A stretch of 11,850 nucleotides of DNA from Mariprofundaceae bacterium (GCA_030950825.1 JAUZQT010000161.1:1-11850); one strand, 5' to 3'. Shown: positions 1 to 8,121, numbered from the stretch's first letter. Numbers and translations are program-made. Notes: a model not told the origin generated them from the letters alone.

Positions 1-162
1 TTGGCACGTCGCCCTTCCTCGAATGAGGGAGGCGTGCGGCTTTGCAGGATTAGCATTCGACAGCTTGTTTTGTGGTGAGTCATTGAGCTTGCTTATCCCC
101 CTATGAATTTTGCCTACCCATTTAGAATTTGAAAGAGCCAAAAGGGTTTCTGAATCATCCAT
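1..162 (-). CDS. Possible partial ORF running off the left edge, unrecognised
   Basis: The minus strand is open from an ATG at 162-160 to the window edge (54 codons), and an in-frame TAA lies upstream of it at about 223-225. A GAGG sits about 10 nt before the ATG, a rather long spacing. The first part, around MDDSETLLALSNSKWVGKI, has a protein-like composition. The later part covers a GC-rich hairpin, which is unusual inside a gene. I recognise no family. It could be the start of a real gene, a decayed remnant, or chance. It lies about 110 bp beyond the end of the secretion block and on the same strand. Confidence 0.22.
   Translation of the reverse strand, partial: MDDSETLLALSNSKWVGKIHRGISKLNDSPQNKLSNANPAKPHASLIRGRATCQ
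4..37. repeat. GC-rich imperfect hairpin
   Basis: GCACG (4-8) pairs with CGTGC (33-37), and CCTTCCTC (13-20) pairs with GAGGGAGG (25-32) with one G-T wobble. The loop is GAAT and there is a 4-nt bulge at 9-12. There is no T-run on either side, so it is not a standard intrinsic terminator. It could be a dispersed palindromic repeat or a mobile-element end, but no second copy is visible here. Confidence 0.45.
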
Positions 163-272
163 GTATGGCCAGCCTCTTAGTTGTTCGTCATCAATGCGAA
201 GAAAACTGCCATTAACGGGATCTTAGGGTCGTTCAAAAAAATCATCCAGCTTGAATTCAGATCGCCACTATT

Positions 273-908
273 TTACCACGGACGGTTGGGTAATGCAGAT
301 GCCTGCCAAAGCCCTTGCCACCACTGCATATACCATTCAAAATTACCACGTTCCATCAATGAAATGGCTGAAAACACCGTGCCTGACCATAACCACACAG
401 TTAACAATGCAAAAAACACAGTCACAGGCCCCATTTTTCGGCGCGCTGCCCATAACGTTAAAATCAATAAAGGCCAAACAAACAAGGCTGCTACAGCCGC
501 ATCATTCCAACGACCTTGCCAAGCATGACCTGCACCTGGAAAAATAGCCGCCAATAAACCAACGATCCAAACTTTCGCAGCTTCAGGCTGTGGGTGGTTT
601 TTGATGTAGTTGGCAGCAAGTGTTAAGTGGGCATTATTTTCAAGGATCGGTAATTGGGTCAGTTGTTTTTGCTGCATACTTAATAACTGCGCAGCAGCAA
701 GCATACGCGTGCGCCATATTGCTTCCTTTGCCAATACTCCGCTTGCCGCTTGCAACGCTACAATAGCCTCAGATCGTTTTCCATGCGCTGCCAGCTCGAT
801 GGATACTTGATAAACCTGCGCCGCACTTTCTCTAGCTTGGACTGTTGCGACATGAAAAAATATACCCACAAAAACGCTGAGTAACGAAAGCTTGGCGAAA
901 TTTTTCAA
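273..908 (-). CDS. Membrane protein with TM2-like PGAGHAWQGRW motif, last gene of the gsp block
   Basis: This is a 211-aa protein of unknown function. What is visible: an N-terminal signal peptide (about residues 1-25, ending ATVQA) and a helical, alanine-rich soluble stretch (about 28-105) that could be TPR-like. Three hydrophobic segments follow at about 112-127, 136-154 and 160-184, with a Trp-rich tail. The motif PGAGHAWQGRW (124-134) between the first two membrane segments resembles the P-G-x-G-x-x-x-x-G-R-x-x-x-G pattern of TM2-type membrane proteins. The start is TTG and overlaps the gspF stop (TTGA), which implies translational coupling. Starting there gives a complete signal peptide, and no later ATG does. 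It stands where gspG usually follows gspF, so a role in secretion is an inference from position only. Confidence 0.72.
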   Translation of the reverse strand: MKNFAKLSLLSVFVGIFFHVATVQARESAAQVYQVSIELAAHGKRSEAIVALQAASGVLAKEAIWRTRMLAAAQLLSMQQKQLTQLPILENNAHLTLAANYIKNHPQPEAAKVWIVGLLAAIFPGAGHAWQGRWNDAAVAALFVWPLLILTLWAARRKMGPVTVFFALLTVWLWSGTVFSAISLMERGNFEWYMQWWQGLWQASALPNRPW

Positions 909-2104
909 CGTACCAAGCTATTCATTTCAACAATGGGCAATAAAATCGCCACAGCCATCAAGCCCACCATGATCGCCATCACCAACATTAAAGCAGGCTC
1001 CACAACCGTTAACATGCGTTTTAAATTACGTGAAATATCTTGCTCATACTGATTCGCCACACGCAGCAACATACGATCCAGTTGCCCACTTTTTTCACCC
1101 ACAGATATCAACTGTACAGCCAAATGAGGAACATGACCCTTGCTGAATGCATCGGATAAATTACCACCCTCACGCAATACTTCTCTAGCATCTTCACCCA
1201 TGCGGCGAAATGGCTGTAACACAAAACTTTGATTGGCAATATGCATGGCGGCCAACGTTGAAACGCCACCAGACAACAGCATGCCCAAGGTGCGTGAAAA
1301 ACGGGCTATTTCAATTTTAGCAAATAAACCAGCCAGACCAGGAATGCGTAAAAGCCAAGCGTCTCGCCAATTACGAGCCGACTCATAGCGCATTGCCACG
1401 CTCCCAGTCAATAGCATCCCTGCTCCAGCAATCAATAAAAACAATCCATGGTCACGCAGCAATTCTGAGGCTGCAATGACCCATTGTGTTAATGCTGGCA
1501 GCTCACCCCCTGTTCGCTCAAATACAGAAACAATCTGTGGCACAACCCAAGTCAGTAATACAGCCATCACCAACATGCCAAAAAATAAAATAATCAATGG
1601 GTATAAAATCGCCGACAATAACTCTTGATTCATCTGCTGACGATTTTCCAACAATTCCGAAAGTCGCTCAGAAACAGCTTCCAGCTGCCCTGTTTCCTCA
1701 CCCGCAGCGACCATATTGCAGACCACATCATCCATGCCAATGCTGCGCAAGGCATCGGCTAAATTCGAGCCTTCCAATACCTGTTGACGCACAAAAATCA
1801 CGGCGCGACGTGCCCGCTTTTTTTCCATTCCTTCAGCGACAGCCGATAGTGCCTCACTTAATATCATGCCTGCCGATGTTAACGTTGATAACTGCTGAAG
1901 AAACAACGTCGTTTCAAACCCATTTAGCCGTTGTTTCCGGCTATCGGTGACTTGTTTATTTTCCTTCTCCTGTAGCTCTAAACGACGAACAATCAACCCC
2001 TGCTGTTTTAACTGCTTGCGGGCTGTACGTTCGGAATCACTTTCAATTTCACCTCGTTTTCTTTTCCCCGATGCATCAACGGCCTGCCAAGAAAATAGGC
2101 TCAT
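905..2104 (-). CDS. gspF: Type II secretion system inner-membrane platform protein GspF
   Basis: GspF is the polytopic inner-membrane protein at the centre of the type II secretion assembly platform, where it contacts the GspE ATPase and helps pseudopilus assembly. At 399 aa the length matches the family. There are two tandem T2SSF domains. The first (about 65-190) carries AAGEETGQLE and ends in a membrane segment. The second (about 265-395) carries the matching SVGEKSGQLD and ends in a third membrane segment. A middle segment lies at about 219-237. The N-terminus, MSLFSWQAVDASGKRKRGEI, is the standard cytoplasmic start. The ATG overlaps the gspE stop by 4 bp (ATGA) and its own stop overlaps the next start, so the three genes are probably translationally coupled. 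A type IV pilus PilC is the main alternative, but the gspC/gspD context decides against it. Confidence 0.95.
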   Translation of the reverse strand: MSLFSWQAVDASGKRKRGEIESDSERTARKQLKQQGLIVRRLELQEKENKQVTDSRKQRLNGFETTLFLQQLSTLTSAGMILSEALSAVAEGMEKKRARRAVIFVRQQVLEGSNLADALRSIGMDDVVCNMVAAGEETGQLEAVSERLSELLENRQQMNQELLSAILYPLIILFFGMLVMAVLLTWVVPQIVSVFERTGGELPALTQWVIAASELLRDHGLFLLIAGAGMLLTGSVAMRYESARNWRDAWLLRIPGLAGLFAKIEIARFSRTLGMLLSGGVSTLAAMHIANQSFVLQPFRRMGEDAREVLREGGNLSDAFSKGHVPHLAVQLISVGEKSGQLDRMLLRVANQYEQDISRNLKRMLTVVEPALMLVMAIMVGLMAVAILLPIVEMNSLVR

Positions 2105-3636
2105 ACTTCCAACACACCCTCTGTGGATACACGCAACACCTCTTCAATGGTCGTGGTGCCTGCGGCAATATGCCGAGCACCATCTTGTCTTAAGGTGACC
2201 ATCTGTTCCTTTTTCGCCAAACGGCGCAAGGCAGGCAAACCTTTGCCATCATGAATGGCATTACGCATGGCTTCTGAAATACTTAATATTTCATAAATAG
2301 CGATGCGCCCGATAAAACCAGTATGCATACATAACTCACAACCAATGCCTTCAAATACCTCGCTGACATCATAAGTTGCCTGTACTTCCAACACAGCCCA
2401 ATCTTCCTCACGCATAGGGCGTGCTTGTTTGCAGTCAGGGCACAAACGCCGCACCAAGCGCTGGGCTTGTACCATCATCAAGGATGATGCCACAAGATAC
2501 GGCTCAACACCCATATCCTGCAAACGAACAATGGCTGATAAGGCATCATTGGTATGCAGGGTGGCAAACACCAAGTGCCCTGTCAGTGATGCCTGAATAG
2601 CAATTTCCGCCGTTTCCAAATCACGAATTTCACCAATCATCACAATATCAGGATCCTGCCTGAGAATGGAGCGCAAACCAGCAGCAAAGCTCAAACCGAT
2701 TTTGTTCTGCACCTGCATCTGCCCCACACCCTGAATCTGATATTCAATCGGATCTTCAATCGTCATCACATTACGGTTGGCACGATCCACTTCCATCAGC
2801 GCTGCATACAAGGTGGTGCTTTTACCAGAGCCCGTTGGCCCTGTGACCAATACAATGCCATGGGGTGATTTGACCATCTCTTGCATCGTAGAAAATTGTC
2901 CATCACTCATGCCAAGCTCAGGTAGGGTGAGTATTTTGGCGCTGCGATCCAGCAATCGCATCACCACACGTTCGCCAAAGGCCGTTGGTAAAATTGATAC
3001 ACGTACATCCACATCCCGCCCAGCGATACGAATACGAATACGCCCATCTTGCGGGTGACGTTTCTCAGCAATATCCAAACCACCCATCACTTTAATACGC
3101 GAAATCATGGCCGCTTGAACACTCTTGGGTGGATGAACAATAGTGTGCAATACACCATCAATACGAAAGCGCACAAGCACTTCGGATTCAAATGGCTCAA
3201 TATGAATATCACTGGCACGATCCTTCAATGCTTGGGAAATCAGGGTATTGACCAAACGAATGACGGGGGCATCATCCTCTGATTCCAACAAATCACCAAT
3301 TTCTTCAATTTCTTTTGATAGTTCATCCGAATCGGATAAGTTTTCCAACATCTGCTCAGCCGATGCCGAAGACATATCAAAGACTTGGTTCAGACTGGCA
3401 AGAATAACATCTTTTGGAACTTGCACAGGCTGCACTTCACAGCCAAATATGCGACGACAATCATCCAGCAGTTCCCAAGGCCATACTACAACATCATCAG
3501 ATACGGCAACAGGGCAAGCCAGCGCATCAAAAGGCAATAACGGCAAAATAGGGCCTTGCCGTAACACGGGCAGTGAAAACAGCAATGTACGCCCCACATC
3601 CACTTGTTCATGGGTTAAACGGGCAAGCTTATGCAT
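2101..3636 (-). CDS. gspE: Type II secretion system ATPase GspE
   Basis: GspE is the cytoplasmic hexameric ATPase that powers pseudopilus growth. The 511-aa protein shows the full motif set. Residues 1-120 are an N-terminal domain of the GspE/PilB type. The Walker A motif is GPTGSGKST (266-274). The Asp box is MTIEDPIE (291-298). The Walker B region is DIVMIGEIRD (330-339). The His box is LTGHLVFATLHTNDA (351-365). A tetracysteine zinc module follows: C399 and C402 paired with C433 and C436. The zinc module is typical of GspE and PilB and argues against a PilT-type retraction ATPase. The ATG lies 5 nt after the gspD stop, with GGGGA and AAGGGA upstream in the gspD tail. It overlaps gspF by 4 bp. 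All catalytic motifs are intact. Confidence 0.97.
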   Translation of the reverse strand: MHKLARLTHEQVDVGRTLLFSLPVLRQGPILPLLPFDALACPVAVSDDVVVWPWELLDDCRRIFGCEVQPVQVPKDVILASLNQVFDMSSASAEQMLENLSDSDELSKEIEEIGDLLESEDDAPVIRLVNTLISQALKDRASDIHIEPFESEVLVRFRIDGVLHTIVHPPKSVQAAMISRIKVMGGLDIAEKRHPQDGRIRIRIAGRDVDVRVSILPTAFGERVVMRLLDRSAKILTLPELGMSDGQFSTMQEMVKSPHGIVLVTGPTGSGKSTTLYAALMEVDRANRNVMTIEDPIEYQIQGVGQMQVQNKIGLSFAAGLRSILRQDPDIVMIGEIRDLETAEIAIQASLTGHLVFATLHTNDALSAIVRLQDMGVEPYLVASSLMMVQAQRLVRRLCPDCKQARPMREEDWAVLEVQATYDVSEVFEGIGCELCMHTGFIGRIAIYEILSISEAMRNAIHDGKGLPALRRLAKKEQMVTLRQDGARHIAAGTTTIEEVLRVSTEGVLEV

Positions 3637-3641
3637 TCCCT

Positions 3642-5684
3642 TTATTCCCCATCCTTTTTGCCACCTTCCGAAGCCTTGTGGCGATGCTGCTTTTGGTGTT
3701 TGACGGGTAAAGTTTCATCTGCATTGCGGCTATGCTCAACCACATTCCCAGCACTGTTTATGTGTGGCTGCAAGGTATCTGGCATCTGTTTGGATTTCTG
3801 GGGAAACAGAACCGTTCCACCTTCTACGGGTAGCTCATATAATGATTTAATATCATTGTATTTTTGATTGGTAATGACCTCAATCTGACTGGAACTTTTA
3901 ATGATATGCGGTTTCAAGAATACCATCAGATTGGTTTTTGTTTTACTATTTTCGGTGAATTTAAATGGTTCTCCCAAAATAGGCATGGATGCCAAACAAG
4001 GTATACCTTGCACTGTTGCAGTATTGTCATCGCGCATCAAACCACCAAGCACGATCATTTGCCCGTCATTAGCTAGCACGACTGTCTTGATCGAACGCTT
4101 GCTGGTAATGATGCCACCTTCAGCAGCAGTGCCCCCATCGACGCTGGATATCTCCTGATATATCTCTAAACGTACGGAATCACCTTCGGATATCTGCGGT
4201 TTTACCCGCAGGGTCAGCCCGACATCCTTTCTCTCAATCGTTTGAAATGGATTCGATATGCCACCCTGTGTAGAGTTTTGACCAGTCAGGAACGGTACAT
4301 TCTTACCCACCACAATCTCTGCTTCCTCATTATCTAAGGTTAATAAATTCGGTGTCGACAAAACATTGGCATCATTATCTGATTCCATCGCATGCACCAG
4401 CGCACCAATTGATAATGCCTTATTCACCATACCCAGCGTAAGCCCTGTGGGTGCTGCGGCAGTTAGTGCAACACTGGCACTTGCAGGTGTTGCCAATGCA
4501 GCATTTGTAGAAAGTGCTCCGCCGATTGATTTTATATTTTTAAAGCTTTGAACACCCGCTCCAACCCCACCACTGGCCATCCATTCCACACCAAAACGCT
4601 GAATAGAATTACCACTCACTTCCACAATCAATGCCTCAACCAAAACTTGACGACGACGCACATCCAGTTTGTCCACAATATGATTAACAGATGAAATATC
4701 AGAAGGATCGGCAGTAATAAGAATCGCGTTGGTGGCAGCATCAGCAACCACTTTTACATCACCTGAAAACAATGTTTTCTGCAATGTTACTTTGCCTCCC
4801 GCAACTTGCCCACTTATTAGCTCTGTGACCACCTTTGCAACATCAATGGCATTGGCATGTTTGAGGTAACGCACCTGCAAACGCCCACTATCAGACTCTG
4901 GCGCAATATCGAGTCGCTCAATCAAACTGGCGACTTCATTAACCAACTGCGGCGCTGCCACCACCACCAATATATTGCCAGGCTGATGCGCGATGGATTT
5001 CAAGCCAGTGGGTGAGTTTGGCACCGATGGATAAAGCTTGGCCAACGTTGCAGAAAGTTTATCAGCCGAGGCGTGTTTGAGGTTAAATATTTTTACACCC
5101 ACCGCATCCTTTCGATCCAAAAGATATAAAATTCGCTGAATACGCCGAATATTGCTCGATGAATCCGTCAGCAATAACATATTACCGCGTGGATAGGCCA
5201 CTAGGTGGCTATTGGGTGAAATCAATGGTCGAATCAGTGCAACCAATTGCTGTGAATCGGCATACTTCAAACGCAACACTTGGGTGACCATGGCATCATC
5301 ATCGACTGCACGCCCACCATGTACGGGTACAGCCTTTTGCTTGCTTTCTGCGCGCGGCACAATCTTGGTGACACTACCCGATTCAACAGTTGCAAAACCA
5401 TTGACTTCCAAAACCGATAAAAACACGTCATAAGCTTCTTTATCATTCATGGGCATGGGTGAAACAATCGTTACTTTACCCTTCACTCTATTATCCACCA
5501 AAAAGTTTTTACCTGAAAATCCAGCCACAAATTCAATAAAAGCTCGAATATCTGCATTTTTAAAATTAAGTGTTACATCAGAGGCCCATGCTGGTGTCGC
5601 CATGAACAATATAACCACGCATAAAACACTTTTAAGCGTGCTTTGAAAGCCTTTTTTAAACCATCTATACATCATACTCCCCAT
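3642..5684 (-). CDS. gspD: Type II secretion system outer-membrane secretin GspD
   Basis: GspD forms the multimeric outer-membrane channel through which folded substrates leave. The 680-aa precursor has a signal peptide cleaved after TPAWA (about residue 35). The N0 domain follows at about 36-105, then N1, N2 and N3 ring domains at about 131-195, 196-262 and 270-340. The beta-barrel secretin domain is at about 345-595 (VLVEALIVEVSGNS, VLSTPNLLTLDNEEAEI, VGLTLRVKPQISEGDSVRL, DGQMIVLGGLMRDD). The region at 558-573 reads VQGIPCLASMPILGEP, with a Cys563 where the family usually has Gly. Residues 600-680 form a hydrophilic His/Lys-rich tail that may be the pilotin-binding S-domain region. No lipobox is present. 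The start is supported by GAGGT 4 nt before the ATG. The gene lies 23 bp after gspC and 5 nt before gspE. Confidence 0.96.
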   Translation of the reverse strand: MGSMMYRWFKKGFQSTLKSVLCVVILFMATPAWASDVTLNFKNADIRAFIEFVAGFSGKNFLVDNRVKGKVTIVSPMPMNDKEAYDVFLSVLEVNGFATVESGSVTKIVPRAESKQKAVPVHGGRAVDDDAMVTQVLRLKYADSQQLVALIRPLISPNSHLVAYPRGNMLLLTDSSSNIRRIQRILYLLDRKDAVGVKIFNLKHASADKLSATLAKLYPSVPNSPTGLKSIAHQPGNILVVVAAPQLVNEVASLIERLDIAPESDSGRLQVRYLKHANAIDVAKVVTELISGQVAGGKVTLQKTLFSGDVKVVADAATNAILITADPSDISSVNHIVDKLDVRRRQVLVEALIVEVSGNSIQRFGVEWMASGGVGAGVQSFKNIKSIGGALSTNAALATPASASVALTAAAPTGLTLGMVNKALSIGALVHAMESDNDANVLSTPNLLTLDNEEAEIVVGKNVPFLTGQNSTQGGISNPFQTIERKDVGLTLRVKPQISEGDSVRLEIYQEISSVDGGTAAEGGIITSKRSIKTVVLANDGQMIVLGGLMRDDNTATVQGIPCLASMPILGEPFKFTENSKTKTNLMVFLKPHIIKSSSQIEVITNQKYNDIKSLYELPVEGGTVLFPQKSKQMPDTLQPHINSAGNVVEHSRNADETLPVKHQKQHRHKASEGGKKDGE

Positions 5685-5688
5685 CTAA

Positions 5689-5693
5689 ACCTC
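5689..5693 (-). promoter_or_regulatory. Ribosome binding site of gspD
   Basis: GAGGT stands 4 nt before the ATG at 5684 and decides this start over the two ATG codons nine and twelve bases further in (5675 and 5672), which have only a GGGGAG at a spacing too short to work well. Confidence 0.6.
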
Positions 5694-5707
5694 ACCACGA
5701 ACACACA

Positions 5708-6616
5708 TTATTGTATCGCATAGTGGATTGGCACAATCGCCGTACCACGCTGTATTTCCAAATCAATCGCGCTGGCATTCTGTAATGCTTGATACATCGC
5801 CATTCCCTGCTCCGCGCTGGTGATACTTTGTCCGTTCACTTTACGAATAATATCACCATTTTGCAGTCCGATTTTTTCATACAACGAACCTGAAACAATA
5901 TCACTGATCACAAAGCCATTGGGTCTACCCTCTTTAAAGCTTGGCATCACCCTAGCTTGGCTCAATAGTTTCGGGAAATTTCGTATCTGCCGATTCAGAT
6001 AAGAACGATTCATGACACGTTGTACTGGCGCTGATACTGGCAATGGAACAGCTTTTTTGATGCTTGCCCCAGCAATCGCCTTCTTCTTGTTCAATAAGAT
6101 TCTTTCCGATTTTCCCTGATGATCCACCACAATCGCATCCACTTCAACACTTTCCAATGTTACCCCTGCCTGCATGGTATCACCCAAAAAAAACACTTGT
6201 TGCTTTGGTGAAGCATCCATCATCACCACGGCCGCAGAACGGCTACCTGCAACAACAGTGCCCAATAACTTAATATTTAAGCGGCTTACAACAACAGGCT
6301 TGGGCGCAGCTGGTTTCTTAACAACAGGCTTCTGAACCACAGGTTTACTAATAATTTCACCAAACAGCGCTACTTTTGCCCACTCTTCCATCGTAATATC
6401 GGGGAAAACTGATTGCTCAGTCATATCCGTTATCGGCGTTGTTTTCGGCGCGTTATCAGAAGTCATCCACCATGCTGATACCACCCATGCCAACATCACC
6501 ACCAATAATAATTCAATCAGCCGTGGCATGCGGACGAACCAAGACTGCCATATATTTACCACCGCAAAGACATCTCTAAAGACAATGTTTGCCAGCGATT
6601 GCTTGGCCATAACCAT
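5708..6616 (-). CDS. gspC: Type II secretion system protein GspC (HR and PDZ domains)
   Basis: GspC is the bitopic inner-membrane protein that bridges the platform to the N0 domain of the secretin and helps select substrates. The 302-aa product has a short cytoplasmic part (1-29) and one membrane segment (about 33-50). A Lys/Pro-rich linker with repeated KPVV units follows (91-109). The homology region (about 111-176) starts SRLNIKLLGTVVAGSRSAAV. A C-terminal PDZ domain (about 222-302) contains the carboxylate-binding-loop region GFVISDIVSGS and LQNGDIIRKVNGQ. The start is uncertain. The ATG codons at 6616 and 6610 overlap the upstream gene by about 60 bp and have no clear Shine-Dalgarno. An ATG at 6529 (residue 30) would remove the overlap but would place the membrane segment almost at the N-terminus. 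It is followed by gspD after 23 bp. Confidence 0.93.
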   Translation of the reverse strand: MVMAKQSLANIVFRDVFAVVNIWQSWFVRMPRLIELLLVVMLAWVVSAWWMTSDNAPKTTPITDMTEQSVFPDITMEEWAKVALFGEIISKPVVQKPVVKKPAAPKPVVVSRLNIKLLGTVVAGSRSAAVVMMDASPKQQVFFLGDTMQAGVTLESVEVDAIVVDHQGKSERILLNKKKAIAGASIKKAVPLPVSAPVQRVMNRSYLNRQIRNFPKLLSQARVMPSFKEGRPNGFVISDIVSGSLYEKIGLQNGDIIRKVNGQSITSAEQGMAMYQALQNASAIDLEIQRGTAIVPIHYAIQ

Positions 6617-7389
6617 TGACTGGTCGTTTGTAACAATTCATTACCCAGTTCACGGTATTGATAAGCAACGGCCAAACGTGCTTCTGTGCCTTGCTGCCAT
6701 GGCAATAAAATACTGGCACTACCGCCCATACGAAACCCTGAACGACGCGTAAATGCGCCAACAACACTACTATTGGTGGTATAGACCCACATCGGAAGCC
6801 CACCTTCCAAACGAAGCATCACCAACGCATTATCAGATTCGGCTTGCAATGCAACTCCAGCCCAAAGTGTTTGTACCGTTTCGCGAATGGGCTTGTCATT
6901 ATCAGAAACAGGTTTGCCACCACAAACAAGTACACCATTGCAACGAAACTTTTGGCGCGACTGCAAATGCCATTGATAGGATGTCCATAGGCCAAGATCT
7001 GCGCCATATAGTTTACGCAATACTTCAAGGTGTAACTCTGATTGGGCGATACGAAGCTGATTACTTTGCACGCCATTTGCCAGCTGCCAAGTTTCGGTTG
7101 CTTTATAAATAGGGAAAATATTTTTCCACGATGCCATAAACTGCCAGTTTTCATCCAGTCTATGATGCAATACAGCGCCGAGCTCCGCACCATAACCTTG
7201 CGCTGAAGATTTTAGTGGGGTTGTTGCAAAGCCTGCACGCGCACCAGAGAGCTCTTCGTATTGCCACCATACAGGTGCAAGCTCAATTTCAATGTTCGTC
7301 GTGCTCTTAGTGCCAACTTCTGAAGCCATCAATACACTGGGCAGCAGTGCTATCAAGCCCAGCCATAATAAAACTATCGCTCTATACAA
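6556..7389 (-). CDS. Predicted outer-membrane beta-barrel protein, first gene of the gsp block
   Basis: I do not recognise a named family. The 277-aa product has a signal peptide (hydrophobic run 5-20, likely cleavage after VLMA at residue 22). The mature part has alternating hydrophobic and polar strands rich in Trp, Tyr and Leu. It ends in SLEMSLRW, an aromatic C-terminal strand as expected for a Bam-inserted outer-membrane barrel. C150 and C156 lie in one loop and could form a disulfide. The start is TTG, backed by AGGAG 6 nt upstream. No other start keeps the signal peptide. The gene overlaps the 5' end of gspC by about 60 bp and follows leuD after 74 bp. Its position suggests cotranscription with the secretion genes, as a partner or a substrate, but this is inference only. 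Confidence 0.78.
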   Translation of the reverse strand: MYRAIVLLWLGLIALLPSVLMASEVGTKSTTNIEIELAPVWWQYEELSGARAGFATTPLKSSAQGYGAELGAVLHHRLDENWQFMASWKNIFPIYKATETWQLANGVQSNQLRIAQSELHLEVLRKLYGADLGLWTSYQWHLQSRQKFRCNGVLVCGGKPVSDNDKPIRETVQTLWAGVALQAESDNALVMLRLEGGLPMWVYTTNSSVVGAFTRRSGFRMGGSASILLPWQQGTEARLAVAYQYRELGNELLQTTSQWLWPSNRWQTLSLEMSLRW

Positions 7390-7395
7390 AAAAAT

Positions 7396-7400
7396 CTCCT
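7396..7400 (-). promoter_or_regulatory. Ribosome binding site deciding a TTG start
   Basis: AGGAG is followed by a 6-nt T-rich spacer and then TTG at 7389-7387. There is no ATG nearby that would keep the signal peptide, so this site supports the TTG start of the beta-barrel protein. Confidence 0.65.
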
Positions 7401-7463
7401 AAGATGCAGGCATGGTTTGTTGCGTGTTTATCTGGTTTTCTGTTACAACAAGGGCTTGGAATA

Positions 7464-8108
7464 TTATGATGCCCCAAACAGCCAAGGTGCAGAAACTTTA
7501 CGCTCTGTCTCATAGGCCTGAATTATTTCTGATTGTTGCAATGTCAAAGAAATATCATCGAGCCCCTTGAGCAAACAATGTTTTCGAAATGCATCCACGT
7601 CAAAGTTAAACGTTCTTCCTGTGGGGGAGGTAATGGCCTGTGCTTCAAGGTCGACAGTTAGGGTATAGCCGCTATTGGCCGCCACGTCAACAAACAAGGC
7701 ATCCATTTGATCATCCTTTAACACAACAGGCAACACACCGTTTTTAAAGCAGTTATTATAAAATATATCCGCAAAACTTGGCGCAATCACGCATGAAATA
7801 CCATAATCAAGAATCGCCCACGGCGCATGTTCACGCGACGAGCCGCAACCAAAATTTTCACGCGTCAACAATATTTCAGCACCTTGAAAGCGCGGCTGGT
7901 TCAATACGAATTCTTTTCGAATAGGCCGGTGGCTACAATCCATTTCTGGTTGACCCACATCCTCATAGCGCCATTCATCAAACAAAAATGGCCCATAACC
8001 TGTACGTTTGATGCTTTTTAAAAACTGTTTCGGAATAATGGCATCAGTATCCACATTGGCTCTATCCAATGGAACAACCAAACCGTTTAATCGTGTAAAT
8101 GCTTGCAT
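7464..8108 (-). CDS. leuD: 3-isopropylmalate dehydratase small subunit LeuD
   Basis: LeuD is the swivelling small subunit of isopropylmalate isomerase. With LeuC it converts 2-isopropylmalate to 3-isopropylmalate in leucine biosynthesis. The 214-aa length fits the proteobacterial two-subunit type. Visible signatures are VPLDRANVDTDAIIPKQFLK (residues 12-31), GYGPFLFDEWR (37-47), ENFGCGSSREHAPWAI (84-99) and IAPSFADIFYNNCFKNGVLP (108-127). The ATG at 8108 is chosen because AGGAGG lies 4 nt upstream and the N-terminus MQAFTRLNGLVVPLDR is standard. A longer open frame to 8162 would only add residues encoded by the neighbouring inverted repeat. The gene is separated from leuC by the GxxExxY gene. 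leuB, often next in such operons, does not follow. Confidence 0.97.
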   Translation of the reverse strand: MQAFTRLNGLVVPLDRANVDTDAIIPKQFLKSIKRTGYGPFLFDEWRYEDVGQPEMDCSHRPIRKEFVLNQPRFQGAEILLTRENFGCGSSREHAPWAILDYGISCVIAPSFADIFYNNCFKNGVLPVVLKDDQMDALFVDVAANSGYTLTVDLEAQAITSPTGRTFNFDVDAFRKHCLLKGLDDISLTLQQSEIIQAYETERKVSAPWLFGAS

Positions 8109-8112
8109 ATTC

Positions 8113-8118
8113 CCTCCT
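8113..8118 (-). promoter_or_regulatory. Ribosome binding site of leuD
   Basis: AGGAGG lies 4 nt before the leuD ATG. It sits between the left inverted-repeat arm of the GxxExxY cassette and leuD, so leuD keeps its own strong ribosome binding site despite the insertion. Confidence 0.75.
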
Positions 8119-8121
8119 TTT

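Noticed and set aside
220..260. Intrinsic terminator after the gsp block, suggested by a run of seven T (minus strand)
   Set aside because: No stable GC-rich hairpin precedes the T-run. The nearby GAATTC palindrome is too short and too far away.
181..547. Plus-strand open frames opposite the 211-aa membrane protein
   Set aside because: They have no Shine-Dalgarno, an unnatural composition, and lie antisense to a gene with a clear signal peptide and membrane segments.
6819..7193. 124-codon minus-strand frame within the barrel-protein gene
   Set aside because: It is in another frame of the same strand. The barrel frame has a signal peptide, strand pattern and ribosome binding site, and this one has none.
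7417..7451. TTGTTG/CAACAA inverted repeat between leuD and the barrel gene
   Set aside because: It is only six AT-rich pairs with a 23-nt loop and no T-run. This is too weak for a terminator or operator call.
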